From the NCBI GenBank assembly GCA_021555075.1, contig JAKGBX010000005.1:1-64000 (forward strand): a stretch of DNA of 64,000 nucleotides, read 5' to 3'. The translations under genes were made by a program, and so were the position numbers. Source of the stretch: Rhodobacteraceae bacterium LMO-JJ12 (GTDB lineage Bacteria; Pseudomonadota; Alphaproteobacteria; Rhodobacterales; Rhodobacteraceae). Within the stretch, counting starts at the first letter, position 1, and each line of letters begins with the position of its first letter. Below the pieces are notes generated by a model, which was given only the letters and a program-made list of their open reading frames with translations, was not told the origin of the DNA and made no database searches. This document shows positions 8,664-16,932 of the stretch, in pieces.

Positions 8664-8969
8664 CTACTCGTCCAGTGTTGCTTTCAGGCGACGAAACTCT
8701 TCTTCGTCGATTTCCCCATTCGCAAAGCGACGCCTCAGCGTTTCCCGCGCGTCCGATTCCGGCGGGGGAGTGCCATTGTCCCGCAGCCTGAGCACCAGAA
8801 ACACGATCAATGCGATCACGGCGCCCCAGAAGGCGAGCATCATGAAGCCGCCCATAAAGCCATAGCCACTGCCCCACATGTGCCCCGTCCAGGAGCCTGG
8901 TCCATCAGCCTGCGCCATGCTGGCGGGCAAGCTGGCCAGCAACGTTGGAATGAGCGTTTTCAGTTTCAT
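8664..8969 (-). CDS. SHOCT-domain small membrane protein
   Basis: This 101-residue protein has a signal peptide, one transmembrane helix (residues about 38-62), and a C-terminal SHOCT motif (ARETLRRRFANGEIDEEEFRRL). SHOCT domains are short helical modules, often in membrane proteins of metal and envelope-stress clusters; the function is unknown. Its first 65 bases overlap the 3' end of the histidine kinase gene in another frame, so it is probably co-transcribed with the two-component system. Confidence 0.75.
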   Translation of the reverse strand: MKLKTLIPTLLASLPASMAQADGPGSWTGHMWGSGYGFMGGFMMLAFWGAVIALIVFLVLRLRDNGTPPPESDARETLRRRFANGEIDEEEFRRLKATLDE

Positions 8970-10374
8970 CTGTTTCTCCTTCGATTAGTTCGCTTTCATC
9001 CAGTGGGATGGTGACAACAGCGCGCAAACCCGCGCTGTTCTGGTTGACCAGCTGGATATCGCCGCCATGGGATTGGACGATTGTCCTCGCGATCGAGAGC
9101 CCAAGCCCATAACCGCCCGTTTCCAGAGACCTCGATTGCTCGAGGCGATAGAAGGGATCGAAGACCTTTTCCAACTGGTCGACGGGAATGCCGGGCCCAT
9201 TGTCATCGATGTTGAGTACGAGGTTCGAACCGTGGGTCGCCCAGCTGACTTTTGCGGCACCACCGTAGCGAACGGCGTTCTCAAGCAAGTTCCTCAGTGC
9301 CCTTCGGAACGCGTTGGGTCGAAGCCGCACGGCAACATCATCACTCGGGGCAAAGGTGCAGTGTGCCGCCATATCGCTGCACAAGCTGTCCAGAAAATTG
9401 CGCAGATCGACCACTTCGGCACCCTCGGATCCGGTAAGGCCGCGTGCAAAGGTGAGCGTCGCTTCGACCATACTCTGCATCTCTTCGACCGATGCGATGA
9501 GGCTGTCCCGCGTCTCTTCTTCGTCAACCAGCTCCGCGCGGACACGCATGGCGGTCAACGGCGAGCGCAGATCGTGACCAAGGGCTGCGAGCATCCGTGT
9601 CCTATCACTGACAAACCGGGTCAGCCGTCGCTGCATGCGGTTGAAGGCGACGGTCAGATCCCTGACCTCGGTCGGCCCTGTGACCGCCAATTCGCCCACA
9701 TCTTCGCCCCGGCCAAGATGGTCCGCGGCCTTGGAGAGGTGCCGCAAAGGACGCGTCAGGCGCGTCATGACAAACCAGAAGATCGCCACCAGAAGCAGTC
9801 CGGCGGAAATTCCAAAGGTCAGCATCGAATAGAAAGGCCATTGGATTGGCGGACGCTCGAACCGCGTTCCGACATTCAGCCAACGCGCCCCCTTGATCGC
9901 GATCGACAGGTTCATTTCAACCGCTGTCAACTCTCCGCGCATCATCGCTAGATGCATTTCCGTCATCTCGTCCGAGAGATTGGGAAGAGGCCGCAACTCG
10001 CCCTCGATCTCGTGCAATTCAACGCGAATGTCCCGGCTGTAGCTGTCGTCCATCAGGGCGCGTATTCGCGCTTCCACGATGCCGCCGTCCGAGTGACCGG
10101 TGTGATCCACGATCGGAGCGTCCGACAGATCGAACCGGATCAGAGGCGAATTTGCCGCGCGAAGGATCGAGTCCTGCAGATCCAACGGAGCCTCCTCGAT
10201 CAACCGCGCGACATTTGCTGCGCGACCCGCGGCCTCGAACCCCAATGCGGCACGAATCGCAAGGCTGCGCTCGTCAGCGAACAGGAACAGGCTGATCGCC
10301 TGGGCCACGACAAGTGCCGCGACCACAAGCAGGATCAACTGGCCGCTCAGAGACCTCATCGCACGGCGCATCAC
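8905..10374 (-). CDS. Sensor histidine kinase (OmpR-partner class)
   Basis: This 489-residue protein has an N-terminal membrane helix (residues 11-32), a periplasmic sensor region to about residue 180, a second helix (182-204) and a HAMP segment. A HisKA box (GHDLRSPLTAMR, phosphorylated H267) and a HATPase_c domain (NLLENAVRYGG, DNGPGIP, GYGLGLSI) follow. The sensor region has no recognisable ligand fold. Its ATG overlaps the response-regulator stop by four bases (ATGA), so it is the cognate kinase. The C-terminal tail beyond the ATPase domain overlaps the SHOCT gene. Confidence 0.92.
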   Translation of the reverse strand: MMRRAMRSLSGQLILLVVAALVVAQAISLFLFADERSLAIRAALGFEAAGRAANVARLIEEAPLDLQDSILRAANSPLIRFDLSDAPIVDHTGHSDGGIVEARIRALMDDSYSRDIRVELHEIEGELRPLPNLSDEMTEMHLAMMRGELTAVEMNLSIAIKGARWLNVGTRFERPPIQWPFYSMLTFGISAGLLLVAIFWFVMTRLTRPLRHLSKAADHLGRGEDVGELAVTGPTEVRDLTVAFNRMQRRLTRFVSDRTRMLAALGHDLRSPLTAMRVRAELVDEEETRDSLIASVEEMQSMVEATLTFARGLTGSEGAEVVDLRNFLDSLCSDMAAHCTFAPSDDVAVRLRPNAFRRALRNLLENAVRYGGAAKVSWATHGSNLVLNIDDNGPGIPVDQLEKVFDPFYRLEQSRSLETGGYGLGLSIARTIVQSHGGDIQLVNQNSAGLRAVVTIPLDESELIEGETDETENAHSNVAGQLARQHGAG

Positions 10375-11093
10375 GGCGCATCCTCGACATCGGCAGCCAG
10401 ACAGTATCCGCCGTTCCGCACCGTTTTGATGACACTGGGCCTAAGTACATCCGGCTCGATTTTGCGGCGGAGGCGGCTGATCTGATTGTCGATGGTGCGA
10501 TCCATCGGGCCTGCCGTCCGACCAGCGGTCAGGTCAAGCAACTGGTCACGGCTGAGCACCATCCTCGCACGTTCCAGCAGGACCGCCAGCAATTTGAACT
10601 CGGAGGTCGTCAATGGCGTCTCGGTGGTGGACTGGTCAATCAGCACCTGCCGGTCGGTATCCAGTATCCAATGCGCAAAAGAGACTTTCCTCCCCGCGAG
10701 CCTTCCGGCCACGGGTTCGTCACGGTTGCTTCGCCGAAGAACCGACTTGATGCGGGCGAGCAGTTCTCGTGGATTGAACGGCTTGGCGAGATAATCGTCC
10801 GCACCGATTTCCAGCCCCACGATCCGATCCGTTTCCTCACCAAGCGCCGTCAGCATGATGATCGGAAGATCACCCTCTGGCGCAAGTCTGCGGCAAACCG
10901 ACAAACCGTCCTCGCCCGGCATCATGACATCGAGCACGAGGAGGTCGAAGTGACCGGTGGCCAGTTTGGCATCCATCTCCACGGCATCCCTGGCGACGGT
11001 CGTGCGCATTCCGTTCTTCTCCAGAAAGCGCGCGACGCTTTCGCGTATCTGAGCGTGGTCGTCCACGATAAGGATATGAGGTTGCGGTCCCAT
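10371..11093 (-). CDS. OmpR/PhoB-family response regulator
   Basis: This 240-residue protein has an N-terminal receiver domain (acidic pocket D11-D12, phospho-acceptor D55, TALG and KPFNPREL around the switch Thr/Lys) and a C-terminal winged-helix DNA-binding domain (TSEFKLLAVLL ... DRTIDNQISRLRRKIE). It pairs with the kinase that follows. Two copies of a TGTATCC-like tandem repeat lie in the 188-base gap to the divergent rhodanese gene, and another lies at 1586-1602, so self-regulation and control of the left-end operon are likely. That link is inferred from motif placement. Confidence 0.93.
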   Translation of the reverse strand: MGPQPHILIVDDHAQIRESVARFLEKNGMRTTVARDAVEMDAKLATGHFDLLVLDVMMPGEDGLSVCRRLAPEGDLPIIMLTALGEETDRIVGLEIGADDYLAKPFNPRELLARIKSVLRRSNRDEPVAGRLAGRKVSFAHWILDTDRQVLIDQSTTETPLTTSEFKLLAVLLERARMVLSRDQLLDLTAGRTAGPMDRTIDNQISRLRRKIEPDVLRPSVIKTVRNGGYCLAADVEDAP

Positions 11094-11139
11094 GGCGTCC
11101 TTCCTAGATCATCGTTGCATCGTGTTTCATGGGCAGAAT

Positions 11140-11184
11140 TGTAGCCGTTTGTATCAGGTCAGTCCCTTGCTACAGATGGATACA
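11140..11184. promoter_or_regulatory. Two divergently oriented tandem repeats, candidate response-regulator operators
   Basis: TGTAGCC at 11140-11146 and TGTATCA at 11150-11156 form one tandem pair on the plus strand. GGATACA at 11178-11184 and TGCTACA at 11168-11174 form the same pair on the minus strand (TGTATCC, TGTAGCA). Both have a 10-bp period. They face each other between the response regulator (minus) and the rhodanese gene (plus), which suits autoregulation plus control of the divergent gene. Confidence 0.55.
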
Positions 11185-11281
11185 AATCTGTGCCTGCACC
11201 GTGTCGTGCTCCCGGGTAGCGTCGCGCGTATGTTATGTGACCTTTGGGATCGCAACCGATCAAAGGATGAGGTTTTCGAAT

Positions 11282-11755
11282 ATGGCTCTTGATTTGAACC
11301 GGCGCCGTTTCGTTCTGGGTGCTCATATGACGGTGCTGACCGTCACGGCGTCACCGCTTTTGGCGCAGAGCCGATCTGTCTGGTCGGCAGAGAATGCCTT
11401 TGACGCGCTTCTATCGGATACGGCGCGGATCATCGATGTCAGAACGCACGAAGAGTGGCAAGAAACCGGCGTAGGTGCTGGTGTATGGCCGATAAGCATG
11501 CACGCGTCCGGTTTTCCGGACCGCTTGTTCAGGGCGAAGGAACTGAGCGGTGATCGCACTGTTGGACTGATCTGCGCCACTGGCGGACGCTCCGCATCGC
11601 TGCTTCGAGCGTTAAGACAAGCTGGTTACTCGGGCTACGCCGATATCTCGGAAGGGATGTTGGGATCAGGCGAAGGGCCTGGCTGGATCGCATTGAACTT
11701 GCCGACCGTTCCGGTGGATGTCGCCCTGAACGGGTTGCCCCCCGCGTTGACCTGA
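11282..11755 (+). CDS. Exported rhodanese-like sulfurtransferase
   Basis: This 157-residue protein has an RRRF-type export signal (residues 7-28) followed by a single rhodanese domain with IIDVRTHEEWQ and the active-site loop CATGGRS (C98). Rhodaneses carry sulfane sulfur on the loop Cys; an exported one may act on thiol or sulfur compounds in the periplasm, in line with the neighbouring disulfide enzymes. The ATG at 11282 starts the signal peptide; in-frame sequence upstream lacks coding character. It is divergent from the response regulator. Confidence 0.85.
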   Translation: MALDLNRRRFVLGAHMTVLTVTASPLLAQSRSVWSAENAFDALLSDTARIIDVRTHEEWQETGVGAGVWPISMHASGFPDRLFRAKELSGDRTVGLICATGGRSASLLRALRQAGYSGYADISEGMLGSGEGPGWIALNLPTVPVDVALNGLPPALT

Positions 11756-11795
11756 CCTGTGAAGAATCAATCGGTTCCGTTGTGCTAAAAGCCTG

Positions 11796-12281
11796 ATGTA
11801 TGGTCAAATTGACCTGTTTGAACAGGTAGACGGGTTTGGGTGTATGACCGAGTTGATGGCCATGTTTGTCGGAATATGCGCGGCGATCCTGATGGGAATT
11901 GTCCATCATTATGCGTTGTCGGGCATTCTGAAGTTTTCCCCGCAGCGGTCGGATGGCTCCGGCTTTCGGATCATCCTGACGTTTTCCGCGTTGCTGTTGC
12001 TGCACGTATTGGAACTTGTGACGCTCGCCGTGTTCAACACGATGGTGGTGGCAAGCGTTCTGCCGCAATCGTTCAGCAACAGCCCGCCGATGTTTCAGGA
12101 TGTTCTCTATGTTACGGGCATCTCGTTCTCGACCCTTGGCTATTCGTCCATAGAGGTGGTCGGGCCCTTTCGACTGTTGCTGATGCTGCAATCGCTTTTG
12201 GGCTTCATGTTGCTGACCTGGTCAGCGACGTTTCTTTACTCAGCCTGCCAGCAAGTCTGGCAGAAGGCGAAAGATGACTGA
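11796..12281 (+). CDS. Two-helix ion-channel-like membrane protein
   Basis: The 161-residue product has helices near residues 18-40, 60-85 and 125-150 with a pore-loop-like segment between the last two (TGISFSTLGYSS). This resembles the P-loop and filter of two-helix potassium channels (TxGYG), but the final Gly is replaced by Ser, so selectivity may differ. Alternative starts are ATG 11796 and ATG 11844 (MTELMAMF). It lacks a regulatory RCK domain. It lies downstream of the rhodanese gene and could share its promoter. Confidence 0.65.
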   Translation: MYGQIDLFEQVDGFGCMTELMAMFVGICAAILMGIVHHYALSGILKFSPQRSDGSGFRIILTFSALLLLHVLELVTLAVFNTMVVASVLPQSFSNSPPMFQDVLYVTGISFSTLGYSSIEVVGPFRLLLMLQSLLGFMLLTWSATFLYSACQQVWQKAKDD

Positions 12282-12442
12282 AAATCGCCACGCGCGTCGG
12301 ACATGAGCTTGGCGTCAGCGTCAAATACGTCCTGATATCGGTCCTTTGACCTCACCGTGGAACGGTTGAGTGAGCGCTGCGTTGCGCGCGTGGATGAATA
12401 GCCCTTGACCTTCCAGTTGCTGGAATCCCTAGGTACAAAGCC

Positions 12443-12892
12443 ATGGCACAGATTTTCGAAAAGACAGGCGATAACGTATCGCACCATCGACACGGGGATA
12501 TCTTGAAATCTCCCGTATGGGTTGGTGTGTTGTTTGTCTTGCTCACAATGCCGGCTCACCTGTTTTTGGATGAAAAGAGCTCGATAGCTCTTGCTTCGAT
12601 CACGCTTGCTTTGTTTGGCGGTGCCTATATCGGCTTTGGCGCTGCGGACGGCAGAGCGCGCATGTTCTGGGCAGAGCTCGCGGTCGCCCTTTTGTTCGGC
12701 TCAGCAGCGTTCCTGGGGCTGATATGGCATTGGGCCTTCCTCCCCTTGGGCTTGGCCCTGCACGCCCTTTGGGACATGTCACACCACAATTCCTATCGTC
12801 TCGCCCAGATCCCGAACTGGTATATTCCGTTCTGCGTGGCCTTTGACCTTTTGGCAGCGGCGTTCTTCGTTCTGCTCTATGCCGTGTTTTGA
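12443..12892 (+). CDS. Polytopic membrane protein, DUF6010-like
   Basis: This 149-residue protein has four hydrophobic segments and the motif HALWDMSHH followed by IPNWYIPFCVAFDL near the C-terminus, which resembles the DUF6010 family; the assignment is from memory. Function is unknown. The TVP38-like gene begins four bases after its stop, so they form an operon. The 160-base gap before it (12282-12442) shows no clear motif. Confidence 0.65.
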   Translation: MAQIFEKTGDNVSHHRHGDILKSPVWVGVLFVLLTMPAHLFLDEKSSIALASITLALFGGAYIGFGAADGRARMFWAELAVALLFGSAAFLGLIWHWAFLPLGLALHALWDMSHHNSYRLAQIPNWYIPFCVAFDLLAAAFFVLLYAVF

Positions 12893-12895
12893 ACC

Positions 12896-13558
12896 ATGAT
12901 GATGCGCATTCTTCTTATTGCGGTGATCCTGGTAGCAATCATCGCATTGGCCTTCCCCGACGTCCTTGGCGTTGATATTCGCCTGCCGGATCGGGCGGAA
13001 ATCGACCGCTGGATCGAGGCGGCAGGTCTTGCCGGACCAATCGTCATCGTGGCGCTCATGACAATCGCTATTGTGGCAAGCCCCCTGCCCTCGGCGCCGA
13101 TCGCACTCGCCGCCGGAGCGGCTTATGGACACACGTACGGGACGATCTTCGTCGTTCTTGGCGCGGAACTCGGCGCGCTTGCGGCCTTTGGACTGGCCCG
13201 CGGCCTGGGTCGTCCTTTCGTTGAGCGTCATCTCGGTCAGAAGATTAACGCGGGCCTGTTCGGATCGCAGAACACTCTGACCTTCTTGGTCTTCGGCAGT
13301 CGCCTGCTGCCGTTCCTGTCCTTCGATATGATCAGTTACGCCGCAGGTCTGAGCAAACTGCATCTTTGGAGGTTCGCGCTGGCCACGATGGCCGGGATTA
13401 TTCCAGCGAGTTTTTTGCTCGCTCACATGGGCAGCCAGGCGATGAACGGAGATGCCCGCACTGCCACATGGACCGCGCTTGCGCTCGGTGGCTTTACCGG
13501 CTTGTCGGTTCTCTTCGCCGCGACGCGAAAGACCGGTACACAACGGGAGGAGAGCTGA
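12896..13558 (+). CDS. TVP38/TMEM64-family (VTT domain) membrane protein
   Basis: The 220-residue protein contains a VTT (SNARE-associated) core: two re-entrant hydrophobic loops with PLPSAPIALAAGAAYG and GAELGALAAFGLARGLGR, then SRLLPFLSFDMISYAAGLS. Homologues are membrane proteins linked to lipid scrambling or selenite/mercury uptake; the substrate here is unknown. The downstream CDF gene starts one base after its stop, giving a tight operon. Confidence 0.85.
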   Translation: MMMRILLIAVILVAIIALAFPDVLGVDIRLPDRAEIDRWIEAAGLAGPIVIVALMTIAIVASPLPSAPIALAAGAAYGHTYGTIFVVLGAELGALAAFGLARGLGRPFVERHLGQKINAGLFGSQNTLTFLVFGSRLLPFLSFDMISYAAGLSKLHLWRFALATMAGIIPASFLLAHMGSQAMNGDARTATWTALALGGFTGLSVLFAATRKTGTQREES

Positions 13559-13559
13559 T

Positions 13560-14567
13560 ATGGCCAGTCATTCGCACGCCGGGCACATGCCGAGTTCTGG
13601 CAAGGCGCTGGTCATCTCCGCCTGGCTCACCGGTATGTACTTCGTGATTGAACTGGCCGTGGGCCTCTGGACTGGCTCGATTGCCGTCCTGTCGGATGCG
13701 TTTCACACCCTGTCGGCAGTTGGCGGCGTTCTGGTGGCCATCATCGCGCAGCGCATTGCGCGCCGCCCGGCGGATTCGGCGCGGAGTTTCGGTTGGTACC
13801 GCGCCGAGATCATCGGGGCACTGGTGAATGGCGGCTTTCTTCTCGGCATGGCGCTTCTGGTGATCTGGATGGGCGCGATGCGGCTCGGGAATCCGATTCA
13901 CCTGGCCACGGGTCCCATGCTCTGGGTCGCCTTCGGAGGCCTGGTCACAGAAGTGATCTCGCTGGGGCTGATGTGGCAATCGAGCAAGGACGATCTGAAT
14001 GCCCGTGGTGCGCTCTGGCACATCATCCAGACCTTTGTCGGCAGCCTCCTGATCATCGTCACCGCTCTCGTGATCGAGTTCACTGGGTTTCTGGCGATTG
14101 ACCCGATCCTCGGCATGGCGTTCGGGGTGGTTCTCCTCTGGGCCTCCGTCGGCGTCATCAAGGAAGCGGTCCACATCCTCATGGAAGGCACGCCAGAGGG
14201 AACGGATCTCGAGGCTGTGACGGCGGACCTGCGCGGCCAGGACGGGGTTCTGGACGTTCACCACGTGCATGCCTGGACGCTGACCAGCGGCAAACACGCA
14301 TTTTCTGCCCATATCCGTCATGGTGAGCCCGCAGAGGCCGCGGGCCTGCTGAACCGGGCCTATCGTCGACTGACGGAACACTATGGGTTTCACTTGGTCA
14401 CGCTGCAGCTCGAAACCGCGTGTCTCGACGAGCGCCACGCGCGGGATCTCGATGTGACGCTCCCGGACAGCCAACGCGTGTCGCCCGCCGCCGCCGACGC
14501 CCATGCCGCCCATGCAGACCCGCTCGACAGCGCGGCGCAGGACGCTAGACTCCCTGACAACTCCTAG
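13560..14567 (+). CDS. Cation diffusion facilitator (CDF) metal exporter
   Basis: This 335-residue protein has six membrane helices, a His-containing N-terminus (SHSHAGH), the SDAFH metal-site motif in helix 2 and a matching acidic motif in helix 5 (ID in FLAIDPILGMAFG). A cytoplasmic C-terminal dimer domain follows (VLDVHHVHAWTL). CDF proteins exchange protons for divalent metals such as zinc, cobalt or cadmium. The ATG 13560 is directly after the preceding stop and has a GGAGGAG ribosome-binding site. The DUF411 gene follows after 11 bases. Confidence 0.9.
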   Translation: MASHSHAGHMPSSGKALVISAWLTGMYFVIELAVGLWTGSIAVLSDAFHTLSAVGGVLVAIIAQRIARRPADSARSFGWYRAEIIGALVNGGFLLGMALLVIWMGAMRLGNPIHLATGPMLWVAFGGLVTEVISLGLMWQSSKDDLNARGALWHIIQTFVGSLLIIVTALVIEFTGFLAIDPILGMAFGVVLLWASVGVIKEAVHILMEGTPEGTDLEAVTADLRGQDGVLDVHHVHAWTLTSGKHAFSAHIRHGEPAEAAGLLNRAYRRLTEHYGFHLVTLQLETACLDERHARDLDVTLPDSQRVSPAAADAHAAHADPLDSAAQDARLPDNS

Positions 14568-14578
14568 AGGACCTCCGA

Positions 14579-15028
14579 ATGAAACGACGCACATTTTTGA
14601 TGACAGGCGCAGCAGCCACCCTGGCATTTCCCGTTGTCGCTGACACGGCACCCCTTCTGAAGGTGCTCAAAACCCCCACCTGTGGATGCTGCTCCGCCTG
14701 GGTCGATCATGTCCGGCAAGCGGGGTTCGCGGTCGAGGCCCAGGACGTCGATCAGGATCAACTTTGGGCGTTCAAAGACCGGCTGCAAATCGCACCAGAG
14801 CTTGCTGGATGCCACACAGCGGTCGTGGGCGACTATTTCATCGAGGGCCACGTGCCTGCCGCTGACATTATGCGGCTGCTGGCAGAGCAACCGATGGCGC
14901 GCGGGTTGACGGTTCCCGGCATGCCGATGAGTTCGCCCGGCATGGGCGGTCCCGGGGCAGGTGACACTTTTGATACCCTGCTTGTCGGCTCCGACGGGGT
15001 GACCTCGGTCTTCGCGAGCCACAGCTGA
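14579..15028 (+). CDS. DUF411 metal-binding exported protein
   Basis: This 149-residue protein has an RR-type signal (KRRTFLMTG) and the DUF411 core with TCGCC (C35, C37, C38), a downstream C in LAGCHTAVV, and the GHVPAADI motif. DUF411 proteins are associated with copper and mercury/arsenic resistance clusters and probably bind metal through the CxCC cluster. An extra Met/Gly/Pro-rich tail (PGMPMSSPGMGGPG) could add copper ligands. It is co-transcribed with the CDF exporter. Confidence 0.85.
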   Translation: MKRRTFLMTGAAATLAFPVVADTAPLLKVLKTPTCGCCSAWVDHVRQAGFAVEAQDVDQDQLWAFKDRLQIAPELAGCHTAVVGDYFIEGHVPAADIMRLLAEQPMARGLTVPGMPMSSPGMGGPGAGDTFDTLLVGSDGVTSVFASHS

Positions 15029-15033
15029 TCGGG

Positions 15034-15600
15034 TCACGGGCGCAGGTGATAAATCCCGCGGCACGGGTTTGTGACCCGCCCGTCCTGCACGAGCTTTCGC
15101 AGCGCCCTGTAGGTCGCCTCATGGCTCAGCTGTAACCGGGCGGCGAACTCAACGACGGAGCCGTCGAGCAGGCCCGCGACCAACCCCGCCATGACCCGGT
15201 CCTCTGCGCGCCGAATGCCGACAATCTCGAGCATCTGTCGCTGCGCCTGTATCTGTTGAGCGGCCTGACGGCCATAAGCGCGGGCAAATGCCGGGTCGGC
15301 AAAGGCGGCCATGACGGCAGCCTTGTCGATCCGGATCAGCACCCCGGCCTCAACACAGACCGCATCGCAATGATAGACCTCTGAAAACACCGAAGCTTCG
15401 GCAAAGCTTGTACCGGCTTGGGCACGGTGAATGATGAACCGCTCGCCATTTGGGCCGACCCGCTCGAGATGCACGCGCCCGGTTTGCACGACATAGAGAC
15501 CGTGGGTCGGGTCACCTTGATGAAACACCACATCGCCAATCGCGCCGGAAATTGGGCGCAGGGCTGAGCTCGGGATAAGATCATAGGGGTTTGGCAGCAT
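15034..15600 (-). CDS. Crp/Fnr-family transcription regulator
   Basis: The 188-residue protein has an N-terminal cyclic-nucleotide-like beta barrel (GDVVFHQGDPTHGLYVVQTGRV) and a C-terminal winged helix with recognition region LQLSHEATYRALRKL. It lacks the N-terminal Cys cluster of Fnr, so it is not an obvious Fe-S oxygen sensor. It converges on the DUF411 gene and is divergent from the secreted protein at 15676. A Fnr-like palindrome abuts its start codon (15601-15614), which suggests autorepression plus activation of the divergent gene. Confidence 0.85.
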   Translation of the reverse strand: MLPNPYDLIPSSALRPISGAIGDVVFHQGDPTHGLYVVQTGRVHLERVGPNGERFIIHRAQAGTSFAEASVFSEVYHCDAVCVEAGVLIRIDKAAVMAAFADPAFARAYGRQAAQQIQAQRQMLEIVGIRRAEDRVMAGLVAGLLDGSVVEFAARLQLSHEATYRALRKLVQDGRVTNPCRGIYHLRP

Positions 15601-15614
15601 ATGATTGAAATCAT
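15601..15614. promoter_or_regulatory. Fnr-type box (ATGAT-N4-ATCAT)
   Basis: The palindrome ATGATTGAAATCAT extends at both ends to a perfect 18-bp inverted repeat (15599-15616). It matches the Crp/Fnr family consensus TTGAT-N4-ATCAA at four of five half-site bases. Its centre lies about 41 bases before a plausible transcription start for the plus-strand gene at 15676, and it blocks the ribosome-binding region of the minus-strand regulator. Confidence 0.6.
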
Positions 15615-15675
15615 ATTGCGATGCATCCGCCCCTGCTAGCGTAAAGATGACACCACCCCATTAAAGGACCCGTCC

Positions 15676-16200
15676 ATGCGTCTCATTCTCCTCCTCCTTG
15701 CCATAGTGATGGCCGCACCCGTGGCCGCGCAGCACACCCATTCCGCGACTGGGCAAGATAGGGGTGGACCACAGGAAACCGGGCAAGCGGCCTTTGCCGC
15801 CCTGGCGGAAATCGTTGCGATCCTGCAGGCCGATCCCGAGACGGATTGGGAGCGGGTCGATATCGACGGATTGCGCCGCCATCTGGTCGATATGGACCTT
15901 CTGACCCAGGAGGCCGTGATCGCCCGCACGCTGCGGCCGGAAGGGGCCCGGTTCGAGATTCGGGGCACCCCACGTGTTCTCGAGGCCATCCGCGCCATGG
16001 TGTCCGCCCATGCGCCCTTTCTCGCGGCTGAAACCGGCTGGGATGTTGTGACAGAGGACTTAGAAGATGGCGTGGCGCTCAATGTCGATGGCGATGCCGC
16101 GCAGATTCAGGGACTTGGCTTTTTTGGCCTGATGACCATCGGGGCGCATCACCAGGAGCATCACCTCATGATGGCAAAAGGCGCAGCCCCGCACCATTAA
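15676..16200 (+). CDS. Secreted protein of unknown function
   Basis: The 174-residue protein has a signal peptide cleaved after AVAA (residue about 18) and a His-rich mature start (QHTHSA) and end (GAHHQEHHLMMAKGAAPHH). No known domain was recognised. An AAAGGA ribosome-binding site precedes ATG 15676 and an Fnr-type box lies 62 bases upstream. The terminal His clusters suggest metal binding, in keeping with the CDF/DUF411 neighbours; this is inference. Confidence 0.7.
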   Translation: MRLILLLLAIVMAAPVAAQHTHSATGQDRGGPQETGQAAFAALAEIVAILQADPETDWERVDIDGLRRHLVDMDLLTQEAVIARTLRPEGARFEIRGTPRVLEAIRAMVSAHAPFLAAETGWDVVTEDLEDGVALNVDGDAAQIQGLGFFGLMTIGAHHQEHHLMMAKGAAPHH

Positions 16201-16287
16201 TGCGCCGACACGACGTGTTTTCTGGCCGTAGTGAGGCGCGCTGACAAAACGTTACATCTTGCCTGTTGACCTTCCCGCGCGGGAGAC

Positions 16288-16863
16288 ATGGACACATGCC
16301 CCATGATGGAAGCGTCAGAAGATACCGAACGCAGGGATTTCCTGTATTACGCAACGGCTGGAGCGGGGGTCGTGGCCACAGGGGCCACGCTCTGGCCTCT
16401 GGTGAACCAGATGAACCCCTCGGCAGATGTCCGCGCCTTGGCACAAATCATCGTCGACATCTCCGATCTTGCGCCCGGAACGCAATTGACCGTCAACTGG
16501 CGCGGAAAACCTGTCTTTATCCGTCATCGAACGGAGGCAGAAATGGCTCAGGCTCGGGCACAGGCGGTCTCTGACCTGCCTGACAGCTCGGCGCGCAACC
16601 CAAATCTGCCCGACGATGCGCTGGCAAGCGATGAGAACCGGGCCATTGCGGGTCACGAGGCATATCTGGTCATGATCGGTGTCTGTACCCATCTGGGCTG
16701 TGTCCCTCTGGGGGATGGGGCGGGGGATTTCGGGGGTTGGTTCTGCCCCTGTCACGGTTCCCATTATGACGCGGCTGGGCGCATTCGCAAAGGCCCGGCA
16801 CCTGAGAACCTGCATATTCCGGACTTGTCGCTCTCGGAGGAGATGGTGCTGACTTTGGGGTGA
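16288..16863 (+). CDS. petA: Rieske iron-sulfur protein (PetA-like), orphan
   Basis: The 191-residue protein has a twin-arginine-type N-terminus ([14 protein letters not shown]), a membrane anchor, and a Rieske domain with CTHLGC (C133, H135, C138) and CPCHGS (C153, C155, H156) binding a 2Fe-2S cluster. It is the electron-transfer subunit of cytochrome bc1. The cytochrome b and c1 genes are absent here, so it may substitute for or compete with the chromosomal subunit under particular conditions. A start at 16303 is also possible. It lies 87 bases after the His-rich secreted protein. Confidence 0.9.
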   Translation: MDTCPMMEASEDTERRDFLYYATAGAGVVATGATLWPLVNQMNPSADVRALAQIIVDISDLAPGTQLTVNWRGKPVFIRHRTEAEMAQARAQAVSDLPDSSARNPNLPDDALASDENRAIAGHEAYLVMIGVCTHLGCVPLGDGAGDFGGWFCPCHGSHYDAAGRIRKGPAPENLHIPDLSLSEEMVLTLG

Positions 16864-16932
16864 TGCAATAAAGGATAATCTGTAATCAGAGCGCTCGAAA
16901 CTGGAACAGATTTCGACTGGCCGCTGGTCGGC

